Origin: JAVVHH01 sp965199585
GTDB lineage: Bacteria; Pseudomonadota; Alphaproteobacteria; Acetobacterales; Acetobacteraceae
Assembly: GCA_965199585.1 (NCBI GenBank)
Contig: CBDASI010000002.1
Coordinates: 1,116,001 to 1,180,000, forward strand
Direction: 5' to 3'
Length of the DNA: 64,000 nucleotides
Shown: in pieces, positions 9,226 through 17,204 of the stretch
Numbering within the stretch: the first letter of the stretch is position 1
Layout: the number at the start of each line of letters is the position of its first letter
Made by a program: the position numbers and the translations under genes
The notes under the pieces: generated by a model
Told to the model about the DNA's origin: nothing
Seen by the model: the letters and a program-made list of their open reading frames with translations, nothing else
Databases searched by the model: none

Positions 9226-11445
9226 ATGAAGTTCGACACGCCCGCCACCACCAACCCGATCGACCAGCTCAAAGTCATCGGCCGGCCGCACGACCGCATC
9301 GACGGCCCGCTTAAGACGACCGGCACCGCGCCCTACGCCTATGAGCGGCACGACGTAGCGCCGAACCAGGCCTATGGCTACGTCGTCGGCGCGGCCATCG
9401 CCAAGGGTAAGGTCACCGCGATGCATGTCGACGCGGCGCGCGACGCTCCCGGCGTGCTGGCCATCGTCACCACGCTCGGCGTGCCGCAACTGCCGGTGAG
9501 CAAACACAACGTGGCGGCTTTGTTCGGCGGCGCGGACATCCAGCACTACCATCAGGCGATCGCCGTGGTGGTAGCCAAGAGCTTCGAGGAAGCGCGTGCG
9601 GCGGGGATGATGATCCGCGCCGACTATGCGGAGGCGCCCGGCAACTACGATCTGGCGAAGGTTGAGCCGGTGGCCCCTCCGGTGGCCGGGGATAGCGGCG
9701 AGGGTAGCAGCGCGCCGCCCGTCGATCGCATGGGCGATTTCGAGGCGGCCTTCGCGAAAGCGCCAGTCACCATCGATACGGTAGTCACGACGCCGGATGA
9801 GAGCCACTCCATGATGGAGCCGTTCGCCACGGTCGCCACCTGGGAAGGCGACCATCTCACGGTCTGGACGTCCAACCAGATGGTTACCTGGGGCAAGCAG
9901 GACCTGGCCAAAAGCCTCGATATCCCAGTCGAGAACGTTCACCTGATGTCGCCCTATGTCGGCGGCGGGTTCGGCGGCAAGTTGTTCGTGCGGTCCGACG
10001 TGGTGTTGGCGGCGATTGCCTCTCGCGCCGCCAAGCAGCCCGTCAAACTGGCGCTGACCCGGCCGTTGATCGCCAACAACACGACGCACCGTCCGGCGAC
10101 CATCCAGCACATCCGGCTGGGCGCGGAACAGGACGGCACGCTGACGGCGATCGCGCACGAAAGTGTCTCGGGCAACCTGCCGGGCGGCAAACCGGAGACG
10201 GCGGTGGCCCAGACCAAGCTGCTCTATGCCGGCGCAAACCGGTTGGTGGCGATGCGGTTGGCGGAGTTGGACCTGCCGGAAGGTAACTCCATGCGTGCGC
10301 CGGGCGAGGCCCCCGGGCTAATGGCGCTCGAGATGGCGATGGACGAGTTGGCCGAGAAACTGGCCATGGATCCGGTTGCGCTGCGGATCAAGAACGACAC
10401 CCAGGTCGACCCGGAGAAGCCGGAGCGGGGGTTTTCGCAGCGTAACCTGGTGCAGTGTCTGCAGCAGGGCGCGGCGCAGTTCGGCTGGGACCGCCGGAAT
10501 GCCAAGCCGGGCTCGGTGCGCGACGGCAACTGGCTAGTAGGGATGGGCGTGGCGGCCGGGTTCCGCAACAACCAGACGAAGAAGTCGGGCGCCCGCGTTC
10601 GCCTCGACACGAATGGCATCGTCACGGTTGAGACCGACATGACCGATATCGGCACGGGTAGCTACACCATCATCGCGCAGACCGCGGCGGAGATGATGGG
10701 CGTCGACATGGACCGTGTCGTGGTCAAGCTGGGTGATTCCGCCTTCCCGGAATCGTGCGGCTCCGGTGGCCAGTTCGGCGCCATGAACTCTACCTCCGGC
10801 GTCTACGCGGCGTGCGTCAAGCTGCGCGAGGCGGTGGCGGGCAAGCTCGGTTTCAACTCGGGTGACGTGTCGTTCGCGGGCGGCCGGGTCGCGTCCAATG
10901 GCCGCGACATGGCGCTCACCGATGCCGCGCGCGATGGGGCGCTGACCGGCGAGGACGACATCGAATACGGCGATCTGAGCAAGAAGTATCAACAATCGAC
11001 CTTCGCCGGGCATTTCGTCGAAGTGGGGGTGGATCGGTTCACGGGCGAGGTCCGAGTACGGCGAATGCTGGCGGTGTGTGGCGCCGGGCGGATTCTAAAT
11101 CCGAAGTCGGCGCGCAGCCAGGTGATCGGCGCCATGACCATGGGCGTCGGCGCGGCGCTGATGGAGGAACTGGCGGTCGACACCAAGCGAGGCTTCTTCG
11201 TCAACCACGATCTGGCCGGTTACGAGGTGCCGGTGCATGCCGACATTCCGCATCAGGACGTGGTGTTCCTCGAGGAGACCGACCCGATTGCATCGCCGAT
11301 GAAGGCGAAGGGTGTAGGCGAGCTGGGCATTTGCGGCGTCGGCGCGGCCGTGGCCAACGCAGTCTACAACGCGACTGGTGTGCGGGTGCGCGAATACCCG
11401 ATCACGTTGGACAAGCTGATCCCGCATCTGCCTGCGGTGGCGTAG
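9226..11445 (+). CDS. paoC: Molybdopterin-cytosine-dinucleotide catalytic subunit of PaoABC-type aldehyde oxidoreductase
   Basis: This 739-residue protein has the cofactor loop GGGFGGK at 246-252, MRAPGE at 356-361 and GVGE at 696-699, where Glu699 is the expected catalytic base. PaoC-type enzymes oxidise aromatic or aliphatic aldehydes to acids. It is the third gene of the paoABC-like operon and a paralogue of the protein at 493-2730. No dedicated maturation gene (PaoD/XdhC type) is visible in the window, so cofactor insertion must use a factor encoded elsewhere. The aldehyde substrate is unknown. Confidence 0.9.
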   Translation: MKFDTPATTNPIDQLKVIGRPHDRIDGPLKTTGTAPYAYERHDVAPNQAYGYVVGAAIAKGKVTAMHVDAARDAPGVLAIVTTLGVPQLPVSKHNVAALFGGADIQHYHQAIAVVVAKSFEEARAAGMMIRADYAEAPGNYDLAKVEPVAPPVAGDSGEGSSAPPVDRMGDFEAAFAKAPVTIDTVVTTPDESHSMMEPFATVATWEGDHLTVWTSNQMVTWGKQDLAKSLDIPVENVHLMSPYVGGGFGGKLFVRSDVVLAAIASRAAKQPVKLALTRPLIANNTTHRPATIQHIRLGAEQDGTLTAIAHESVSGNLPGGKPETAVAQTKLLYAGANRLVAMRLAELDLPEGNSMRAPGEAPGLMALEMAMDELAEKLAMDPVALRIKNDTQVDPEKPERGFSQRNLVQCLQQGAAQFGWDRRNAKPGSVRDGNWLVGMGVAAGFRNNQTKKSGARVRLDTNGIVTVETDMTDIGTGSYTIIAQTAAEMMGVDMDRVVVKLGDSAFPESCGSGGQFGAMNSTSGVYAACVKLREAVAGKLGFNSGDVSFAGGRVASNGRDMALTDAARDGALTGEDDIEYGDLSKKYQQSTFAGHFVEVGVDRFTGEVRVRRMLAVCGAGRILNPKSARSQVIGAMTMGVGAALMEELAVDTKRGFFVNHDLAGYEVPVHADIPHQDVVFLEETDPIASPMKAKGVGELGICGVGAAVANAVYNATGVRVREYPITLDKLIPHLPAVA

Positions 11446-11463
11446 AGCACCGTTCTTTCACAT

Positions 11464-11490
11464 GGGGGTGGGCTGAAGCCCACCCTACGA
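11464..11490. repeat. Palindromic intergenic repeat, copy 2
   Basis: A second copy of the GGTGGGCTGAAGCCCACC palindrome with the CTACG flank sits between the paoC stop and the convergent VWA gene, where a bidirectional terminator would be expected. Confidence 0.75.
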
Positions 11491-11499
11491 GTGACCGGG

Positions 11500-12222
11500 T
11501 TAGCGGGTTGCCAGCTTCGCGTGTTTGGCGTCGGCGACCTCGCTCAATAGCTTGCGGGTCATCGCCTCGCCGAAGGCCTGGAACGATCGGACTTCGACGA
11601 CGAAGCTGCCGTTGCCGCCGGTGACGTTCTCGGCATACCAGTTCGTCAACCCGCCGGGCGGCTGGACATGGGCGAAGGTATAGCTCACCGGGTGTTCGTT
11701 GATGATTGCCAGACCGTTGATGGTGACGCCGGCTTTCACCGCGTCGTCCCGCGCGTCGGCGGTCTCGCGGCCTGAGTTATTGGTCCCGTCGCCCGCCACA
11801 TCGATGACCCGGCGCTGCGCCTCGAAGCCGCCTTCGGCGAGCATCTGCATGGCATGGTCGATGCCGGCGCTGATGCTGGTGCGGCCCCAGTAGGATCGCT
11901 GCGCGGACTTCATCTCGTCGGTGAAGGCGGCGGCGCTCGCGGCGTCGCGGACGATGTGCCAGTCCACCACGGTGCGCACCTCGTAGGAGCCGGCGAACTC
12001 GACATAGGCGACCGCGATCTGGCCGATCGCCCCGCCCTTGATGGCCGCAATCACGCGGGGATCCGCGAATGCGCTGCCGTAACCCTCCTTCTCGAGAGTG
12101 AACTCGGTGTCATCGACGCTACGGGAGACGTCGGTAACCAGCACCAGCATGACGTCGACCGGCTCGGCCGCGACGGCGATCACAGGTAAGAATAGCAGCG
12201 GTAACAGGAACAGCGAGCGCAT
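11500..12222 (-). CDS. DUF1194 / von Willebrand factor A-like secreted protein
   Basis: This 240-residue protein starts with a signal peptide (LFLLPLLFLPVIAVAAEP). The mature part begins VDVMLVLVTDVSRSVDD, a VWA-type strand followed by a DxSxS-like metal site (DVSRS), and later has DVAGDGTNNSG. This matches the alphaproteobacterial DUF1194 family, whose role is not established; the fold suggests metal-dependent protein binding in the periplasm. The start is set at 12222 by a strong GGAGGTGG ribosome site; an open frame extends to 12330 without signal-like sequence. It is convergent with paoC. Confidence 0.85.
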   Translation of the reverse strand: MRSLFLLPLLFLPVIAVAAEPVDVMLVLVTDVSRSVDDTEFTLEKEGYGSAFADPRVIAAIKGGAIGQIAVAYVEFAGSYEVRTVVDWHIVRDAASAAAFTDEMKSAQRSYWGRTSISAGIDHAMQMLAEGGFEAQRRVIDVAGDGTNNSGRETADARDDAVKAGVTINGLAIINEHPVSYTFAHVQPPGGLTNWYAENVTGGNGSFVVEVRSFQAFGEAMTRKLLSEVADAKHAKLATR

Positions 12223-12296
12223 GGGCCACCTCCACCGCGCGATGGTGGCGCGGCAGGTGCTCCAGCAACAAGGATATTCGTCGGTGCGGCGGCGGC

Positions 12297-12938
12297 CTAC
12301 TGGCTGGCCCAGATGATACGGTGCAGCCAAGCGACCTCGGAGACGTCGAAGCTGCGGTCGCGATGCGCCGTGTTGAGGCTCTTCAACTCGATGCGCTTGG
12401 CGGATTTGCGGGTGAGCTGCTTGGCCATGACCTCGCCGGCCCAGGTCTTGGCGACAACCCGGTCGCCCCTACGGATCGGCGCCGACGGTGAGACGACGAC
12501 CATGTCGCCCTCGCGGAACACCGGCTCCATGCTGTCACCGGAGATCTCCAGCGCGTAGGCATTGGGATCGCCGATCTCGGGCACGCTGACTTCGTCCCAG
12601 CTACCGCCGACGGGGAAGCCGCCATCGTCGAAGAACCCCTCGCCCCCGGCCTGCGCCAGGCCGAGCAGCGGAATCCGTGTGGGCAGGCGCACCGTATTGA
12701 CGGCGCGGGGCGAGCCGGTGACCAGCGCGATGAAGGCCTCGGGCGACTCGCTGACGGCGCCGAGCACTTTGGAGATGCTCTCCGTGCTGGGCCAGCGCAG
12801 GCGCCCGTCGGGCATCTTGCGCTTGCTGGGGTTGAACGTCGTCGCATCCAGGCCGGAGCGCTTGGCCAGGCCGGAGGGAGACAGACCGTGTTCCGCCGCG
12901 AGCGTGTCCAGCGCCCGCCAAATATCGTCGTGCTTCAT
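12297..12938 (-). CDS. XRE-type helix-turn-helix repressor with S24 (LexA/CI-like) self-cleavage domain
   Basis: This 213-residue protein has an N-terminal HTH (about residues 5-70, including SPSGLAKRSGLDATTFNPSK) and a C-terminal S24 peptidase domain with the nucleophile in SGDSMEP and a general-base lysine in VMAKQLT. An Ala-Gly pair in LAQAGGEG lies between the domains, where LexA/CI proteins are cut. It should be a DNA-bound repressor that can inactivate itself. No phage genes surround it, so it looks like a chromosomal regulator. It reads divergently from a small gene whose upstream region carries a LexA-type box. Confidence 0.88.
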   Translation of the reverse strand: MKHDDIWRALDTLAAEHGLSPSGLAKRSGLDATTFNPSKRKMPDGRLRWPSTESISKVLGAVSESPEAFIALVTGSPRAVNTVRLPTRIPLLGLAQAGGEGFFDDGGFPVGGSWDEVSVPEIGDPNAYALEISGDSMEPVFREGDMVVVSPSAPIRRGDRVVAKTWAGEVMAKQLTRKSAKRIELKSLNTAHRDRSFDVSEVAWLHRIIWASQ

Positions 12939-13019
12939 GGAATGGAGTGTGCCTAGGAATTAAGACCGTGACAACTGGGAAAATGAGCCTGACCGCACTT
13001 GTTTGCGCGCACGGAGAAT

Positions 13020-13034
13020 GTTCTTGTTTAGTTC
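13020..13034 (+). promoter_or_regulatory. LexA (SOS) box of the alphaproteobacterial GTTC-N7-GTTC type
   Basis: GTTC at 13020-13023 and GTTC at 13031-13034 are separated by exactly seven bases (TTGTTTA). Direct repeats GTTC-N7-GTTC, or GAAC-N7-GAAC on the other strand, are the described LexA target in Rhodobacter and Rhizobium. The site ends 18 bases before the ATG at 13053, where bound repressor would block initiation. Confidence 0.65.
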
Positions 13035-13052
13035 TTATCAGAGGAGTGCAGA

Positions 13053-13367
13053 ATGCAACCGTGCCTCACGTCGACGGCTCCTTTCGACACGGTCGAAGCT
13101 GCCTGGTTCTCGGCCGCCCGAGCCATCCGCGCCGGGGATCAGCCGGACACGCGGACGGCCGGCATCATCCGGTGCCTCGACCGGCTGTACCGCAATCGGC
13201 GAATCGAATTGCTGCACGCGCGCATCCTCCGCATCTGGGGTGGGCGCGGGGTGGCGCCGAACCCGCGGCGCCCGCAGGAGCGCAGCGACTGGCAGATCTG
13301 GTGCGAGGCGATCGAACGAATGGACGGGCCGTTGCGCGCGCAGGGGATCGTCGGGCCGATGAACTAA
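13053..13367 (+). CDS. Small unknown protein, probably SOS-controlled
   Basis: This 104-residue soluble protein is rich in Arg and Trp; I do not recognise its family. Its second half (LHARILRIWGGRGVAPNPRR, then ERSDWQIWCEAIERMD) looks like a compact helical module. No signal peptide or membrane segment is seen. The ATG is backed by a GAGGAG ribosome site at 13041-13046, and a GTTC-N7-GTTC box lies just upstream. It is divergent from the S24 repressor, so it may be under LexA control, S24 control or both. It is convergent with phnM and overlaps its end by 4 bp. Confidence 0.7.
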   Translation: MQPCLTSTAPFDTVEAAWFSAARAIRAGDQPDTRTAGIIRCLDRLYRNRRIELLHARILRIWGGRGVAPNPRRPQERSDWQIWCEAIERMDGPLRAQGIVGPMN

Positions 13368-14533
13368 GCCAGCCGGTCCCACCCGGCGGCGCTCAGGAAG
13401 CCGGCGCGTCCGGCCACGAAGGTCGCCACGACGGTGGGGCCGGCCGGGTCGACCAGCACGATGTCGGCGCGCTTGCCCTCGGCGATCGTGCCGCGGTCGT
13501 GTAGCCCGGCGGCGGCGGCGGCGTTGGCCGAAACCAGCGCCCAGGCCTGGCCCAGCAAGAGGGTGCCGCGCTGGGCGAGGGACCAGGCGGCCGTCAGCAT
13601 CGCCGGGTAGAAGTAGTCGCTGCAGAGGACGGTGCAGATGCCACGCTCGGCCAGCAGCCCGGCCGACGCCCAGCCGAGATGCGACCCGCCACGCACGACG
13701 TTGGGGCAGCCCATGACCACCGCCTCGCCGGCGCCGCGCGCGTCGCGGCCGATCTCCTCGGTGAGCGGGAATTCGCAGATTGCGACGCCCATCGCTCGGT
13801 AGCGCCGCCGGGTCTCGACGGTCTCGTCGTCATGGCTGGCCATCGGCAGGCCGTGCCGCCGGGCGGCCTCGGCCAGGCGCGCGGCCGCTTCCGGCACGGC
13901 AGGCGCGTTGGCGGCGGTCCGCTCGGCCAAGCTGCGGAAGGCGTCCGGGGACAGGCCGGTGCGTTGGCTGAACTTCGCGACGCCGTCGACCGTCTTCATC
14001 TTCTGCAGGATCGCGTCCATGTGGTCGTTGAAGCTCAGCAGCCCGACCCGGCCGGCCCCGATGTCGGCCAGCGCCATGTCCAGCGCGGCAAGGTTGAACA
14101 TCTCCCAGCGCAGGTGGATGCGCATGTCGCAGACCATCGACGGACGATAAGCGTCCATGGCGTCGAGCAAGGCGCGCCAGGTTGCGGCGCTGCGCAGGCC
14201 GGGCTCCCAGGAGAGGGTGACGGCGTGCATGGCGGTGGTGATGCCGTTGGCGAGCAGCTGCGCCTCGGTGTCGCGGAGCGCGAGCGGGAGGGGGAAGTCG
14301 ACGCCGGGCCGGGGCTGCATCTGCCGCTCGAAGGCGTCGCCGTGCAGGTCGACGATGCCGGGGAGCGCGACGAGACCGCGCGCGTCGAGGCGCCGGGCGG
14401 CTCCTGTGGCGCCGAGCCGCAGCGTGCCGTCGGCCGCGAGGAGGAGCGAGGTGTCGGCGAGGGCGCCGTCGGCAAGCAGGACCTGGGCGCCCTCGACGAG
14501 CGTTCCTGGGGTGGCGGTTCCGAGGTCGGGCAT
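13364..14533 (-). CDS. phnM: Alpha-D-ribose 1-methylphosphonate 5-triphosphate diphosphatase
   Basis: This 389-residue amidohydrolase-fold protein has the metal-site motifs LPGIVDLHGDAFE near the N terminus, ASHDDET in the middle and VLCSDYFYPAMLT near the C terminus, all typical of PhnM. PhnM removes pyrophosphate from the phosphonate-ribose triphosphate made by PhnGHIL in the C-P lyase pathway. No other phn gene lies in this window, so either the rest of the pathway is elsewhere or this enzyme serves another substrate. The ATG at 14533 lies 43 bp from the divergent antiporter gene. Confidence 0.88.
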   Translation of the reverse strand: MPDLGTATPGTLVEGAQVLLADGALADTSLLLAADGTLRLGATGAARRLDARGLVALPGIVDLHGDAFERQMQPRPGVDFPLPLALRDTEAQLLANGITTAMHAVTLSWEPGLRSAATWRALLDAMDAYRPSMVCDMRIHLRWEMFNLAALDMALADIGAGRVGLLSFNDHMDAILQKMKTVDGVAKFSQRTGLSPDAFRSLAERTAANAPAVPEAAARLAEAARRHGLPMASHDDETVETRRRYRAMGVAICEFPLTEEIGRDARGAGEAVVMGCPNVVRGGSHLGWASAGLLAERGICTVLCSDYFYPAMLTAAWSLAQRGTLLLGQAWALVSANAAAAAGLHDRGTIAEGKRADIVLVDPAGPTVVATFVAGRAGFLSAAGWDRLA

Positions 14534-14576
14534 ATCCGTTTCTAGCCAGGCCCGGTGCGAGGGGCCAGAGTGCCCC

Positions 14577-16115
14577 ATGCTCACGTTCGAGATCATCCTC
14601 TGCCTGCTCGTCTGTGGCATCCTGTTGACGATGCTGGCGCCGCGGCTCGGGCTGCCGTGGCCGGCGCTGCTGGCGTTGGCCGGGACCGGGCTGGCGTTCG
14701 TGCCGGGAGTACCGAAGCTGCCGCTCGACCCGGAGCTGGCGCTGGCGCTGTTCTTCGCGCCGGTGTTGCTCGATGCCGCCTACGACACCAGCCCGCGAAC
14801 GCTGCTGAAGAACTGGAAGCCGGTCGGCAGCCTGGTGGTCGTGGCGGTGCTGCTGACGGTCGGCGTGGTGGCGCTGATCGCGCGCGCGATCCTGCCGGAG
14901 ATGGGGTGGCCGGCGGCGATCGCGCTCGGGGCCATCGTGGCGCCGCCGGATGCAGCGGCGGCGACGGCCGTGCTGCAGCAGATCCGGCTACCGCGACGGC
15001 TGGTGCTGATCCTCGAGGGCGAGAGCCTGCTCAACGATGCCAGCGTGCTGCTGATCTACCGGGTCGCGCTCGACGCGGTGCATGGGCAGGCGACGGTGTG
15101 GACGCTGCCAATCCTGGCGCTGTCGGCCGCGGGCGGGATCGCGTTCGGCTACGCGTTGGCCCGCATCTACCTCGTGACGGTGCCGCGCGTGGTGACGCAT
15201 GAGAACGTTGCAGCCAGCGTGCTGCTGCAATTCCTGGGGACGTTCTCGGTGTGGATTGCCGCCGACCGGCTCGGGATGTCGGCGGTGCTGACGGTGGTAG
15301 CGTATGGGATGACCATCGCGCAGCGCTCGCGGGTGCGGATGGGGCCGCGGGAGCGGCGGCTAAACTTCGCGATCTGGGAGGTCGCGGTGTTCGGCCTGAA
15401 CGTGCTGGCGTTCCTGATCACTGGGCTGCAGATCCGGCAGATCTTCGACGAGCTGAACAAGAACTGGAATTACCTGGCGCTGGCGGCCTCGGTGCTGGTG
15501 GCCTGCATCGTAGTCCGGCTCGGCTGGGTGATGGTCTACACGCTGACCCTGCGGTGGCGGATCGCGCGCCGGGAGGGCGGCGAGAAGAAGCTGCATCAGG
15601 TGACGCCGCAGACGGCGATGGTGATCGGCTGGGCCGGGATGCGCGGCATCGTCACGCTCGGCACGGCGCTGGCGTTGCCGCTCGACTTTCCACAGCGCGA
15701 CCTGATCCAGTTCACCGCCTTCACCGTCGTGTTAGGGACGCTCGGCTTCCAGGGGCTGACTTTGCGACCGCTGATCAACTGGCTGACGCTGCCGGTCGAC
15801 ACCAGCGACGACGAGGCGACGATGGCGCGGGCGCAGGCGGCGCAGGCCGGGTTGGCGTCCATCGAGAGCGAGCGGGACAGCCGGGCGGGCAAGGTGCTGA
15901 TCCAGCAATACGAGACGCGGGTGGCCAGGGATGGCGAGCCGGTCGACGCGACCGGGCTGATGCGCCTGCAGCGCCAGGCGTTGGCGGCCGAACGCGAGCA
16001 GGTGATGCGGCTGCACCAGGCGGGCCGGATCAACGATGAGGTGTTCGCCGGGCTGGAGGAGGAGCTGGACTGGTCGGAGGCGGCGCTCGACGGCGTCCAC
16101 GACGAGCGGAGTTGA
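14577..16115 (+). CDS. Cation:proton antiporter, CPA1 (NhaP-like) family
   Basis: This 512-residue protein has about twelve hydrophobic segments in the first 420 residues and a charged cytoplasmic tail. The motif AIVAPPDAAAATAV (CPA1 ion-site region, with Asp) and LEGESLLNDAS identify the NhaP/NHE-type Na+(K+)/H+ exchangers; GMRGIVTLGTALALP is the conserved later helix. It should control cytoplasmic pH and cation levels at the inner membrane. The chosen ATG begins directly with the first membrane segment; the open frame extends far upstream, antisense to phnM, which is not coding. Confidence 0.9.
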   Translation: MLTFEIILCLLVCGILLTMLAPRLGLPWPALLALAGTGLAFVPGVPKLPLDPELALALFFAPVLLDAAYDTSPRTLLKNWKPVGSLVVVAVLLTVGVVALIARAILPEMGWPAAIALGAIVAPPDAAAATAVLQQIRLPRRLVLILEGESLLNDASVLLIYRVALDAVHGQATVWTLPILALSAAGGIAFGYALARIYLVTVPRVVTHENVAASVLLQFLGTFSVWIAADRLGMSAVLTVVAYGMTIAQRSRVRMGPRERRLNFAIWEVAVFGLNVLAFLITGLQIRQIFDELNKNWNYLALAASVLVACIVVRLGWVMVYTLTLRWRIARREGGEKKLHQVTPQTAMVIGWAGMRGIVTLGTALALPLDFPQRDLIQFTAFTVVLGTLGFQGLTLRPLINWLTLPVDTSDDEATMARAQAAQAGLASIESERDSRAGKVLIQQYETRVARDGEPVDATGLMRLQRQALAAEREQVMRLHQAGRINDEVFAGLEEELDWSEAALDGVHDERS

Positions 16116-16121
16116 ACGATC

Positions 16122-16147
16122 GGAACTAGAAACCGGGGTTGCTCGTT
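16122..16147 (+). promoter_or_regulatory. Candidate general stress (EcfG-type sigma) promoter
   Basis: GGAAC at 16122-16126 and CGTT at 16144-16147 are separated by 17 bases, matching the GGAAC-N16/17-CGTT consensus of PhyR/EcfG-controlled promoters in alphaproteobacteria. It ends 32 bases before the ATG of the small secreted protein gene at 16180. Confidence 0.6.
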
Positions 16148-16179
16148 GTGCCCAGGTTCAATGTTCGAGCGAGGTAATC

Positions 16180-16647
16180 ATGAGCACCACTCGTCGTATG
16201 ATGCTGACGGCAGTCGCTGCCGGCGTTTTCGCCCTAGCGCCGGCCATCGTCTCAACCGCTTCAGCGGCCGACCCGGTCGCCCCGGGCCCGGTCACGGGGA
16301 CCATCTCCATCTCGGCGCAGGGCGCCGCCGCCGGCGTCGGGTATACCTGGGGTGATGGAATCCTGAAGTTCCGTGGCAAGTCGCACCACTTCACCGTCAA
16401 CGGCGTGTCGATCGCCGATGTCGGATATTCCAAGGTCACCGGCACGGGCCGGGTATATCACTTGAAGAACCTCGAGGATTTCAGCGGCACCTATGCGGCA
16501 TCGACAGGTCAGGCGACGGCGGGTAATGCCGGCATCGGTGGACAGATCCTCGAGAACGCCAAGGGCGTGCAGATCCGGGTCGATCAGGTGAGCCGTGGCG
16601 CGCGCTTGCAAGGCTCGGTGGACGGCATCAAGCTCACGCTCAAGTAA
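16180..16647 (+). CDS. Small secreted protein of unknown function, likely stress-induced
   Basis: This 155-residue protein has a signal peptide (residues about 1-29, RRMMLTAVAAGVFALAP up to ASA-AD). The mature part is glycine-rich and beta-like, with GVGYTWGDGILKFRGK, YHLKNLEDFSGTY and a C-terminal GSVDGIKLTLK. The pattern of a Tyr-containing strand followed by a Gly-rich repeat and a final hydrophobic strand recalls EipA (DUF1134)-like envelope proteins, but this is only a resemblance by eye. A GAGG ribosome site lies upstream and a candidate EcfG promoter precedes it. Confidence 0.75.
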   Translation: MSTTRRMMLTAVAAGVFALAPAIVSTASAADPVAPGPVTGTISISAQGAAAGVGYTWGDGILKFRGKSHHFTVNGVSIADVGYSKVTGTGRVYHLKNLEDFSGTYAASTGQATAGNAGIGGQILENAKGVQIRVDQVSRGARLQGSVDGIKLTLK

Positions 16648-16716
16648 TCGCTGTCGCACGCCGCCGGCCGGTCTGGTGGCTTGCGCGACTCGGGTCTGGT
16701 GCGGGCATACTCGGCG

Positions 16717-17163
16717 ATGCCGTTACGCGCCGGACCCTCTTCTCCCGTTCATATGATGAAGCTCGCGGTGGGGGTTCCCTCATTTGAGGAATTCGAGAGC
16801 CGGGTCGATGCCCGCCGTCTCTCGGGAGCCGGGATGCAGGTGTGGACGCGCAGCTTTCCTAAGCGCGCCGGCGACGTGATCGGCGAGGGCTCGCTGTATT
16901 GGGTGATCGCCGGGCTACTGTCGGCGCGGCAGACGATCATCACCATCGAGGAAGACACTTACGACGACGGATCGCGTTGCGCCCGCATCGAGGTGGAGCC
17001 GGTGTTGATCCGGGTGTCGCCGATACGTACCAAGCCGTTCCAGGGGTGGCGCTACCTGCAACCCGCGGCGGCGCCGAGTGATGTTCGCAAGGTGAATGCG
17101 AGCGGTGTCGAGATGCTTCCCGCGGCGGTGTTGCGCGAGTTGAAGGAACTTTGCCTGGTTTAG
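16717..17163 (+). CDS. DUF1489 family protein
   Basis: The protein has about 148 residues; alphaproteobacterial DUF1489 proteins share the core MKLAVG...FEEFESR, then PKRAGDVIGEGSLYWVI, then KPFQGWRYL, all present here. The family has no established role. The start is uncertain: homology begins just before MMKLAVG (ATG at 16753), an ATG at 16717 adds 12 residues, and the frame is open from 16681; none has a clear ribosome site. It is convergent with the SDR gene, with the shortened palindromic repeat in the gap. Confidence 0.78.
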   Translation: MPLRAGPSSPVHMMKLAVGVPSFEEFESRVDARRLSGAGMQVWTRSFPKRAGDVIGEGSLYWVIAGLLSARQTIITIEEDTYDDGSRCARIEVEPVLIRVSPIRTKPFQGWRYLQPAAAPSDVRKVNASGVEMLPAAVLRELKELCLV

Positions 17164-17184
17164 ATCGGGCCTGATTGAGACGAT

Positions 17185-17204
17185 AGGCTGAAGCCCACCC
17201 TACG
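17185..17204. repeat. Palindromic intergenic repeat, copy 3 (shortened)
   Basis: AGGCTGAAGCCCACCCTACG matches the right part of copies 1 and 2, but the left arm is cut to a few bases, so only a short AGGCT/AGCC-type stem remains. It lies between the convergent DUF1489 and SDR genes. Confidence 0.65.

Noticed and set aside
8470..10158. A 562-codon minus-strand frame
   Set aside because: It is the shadow of paoB and paoC, with no recognisable domain.
1..11500. The two molybdenum-hydroxylase sets as ends of a composite transposon
   Set aside because: No transposase, terminal inverted repeat or target duplication is visible, and the copies are well diverged.
12297..13367. The S24 repressor region as a prophage remnant
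   Set aside because: No integrase, structural or lysis genes are near, and flanking genes are ordinary chromosomal ones.
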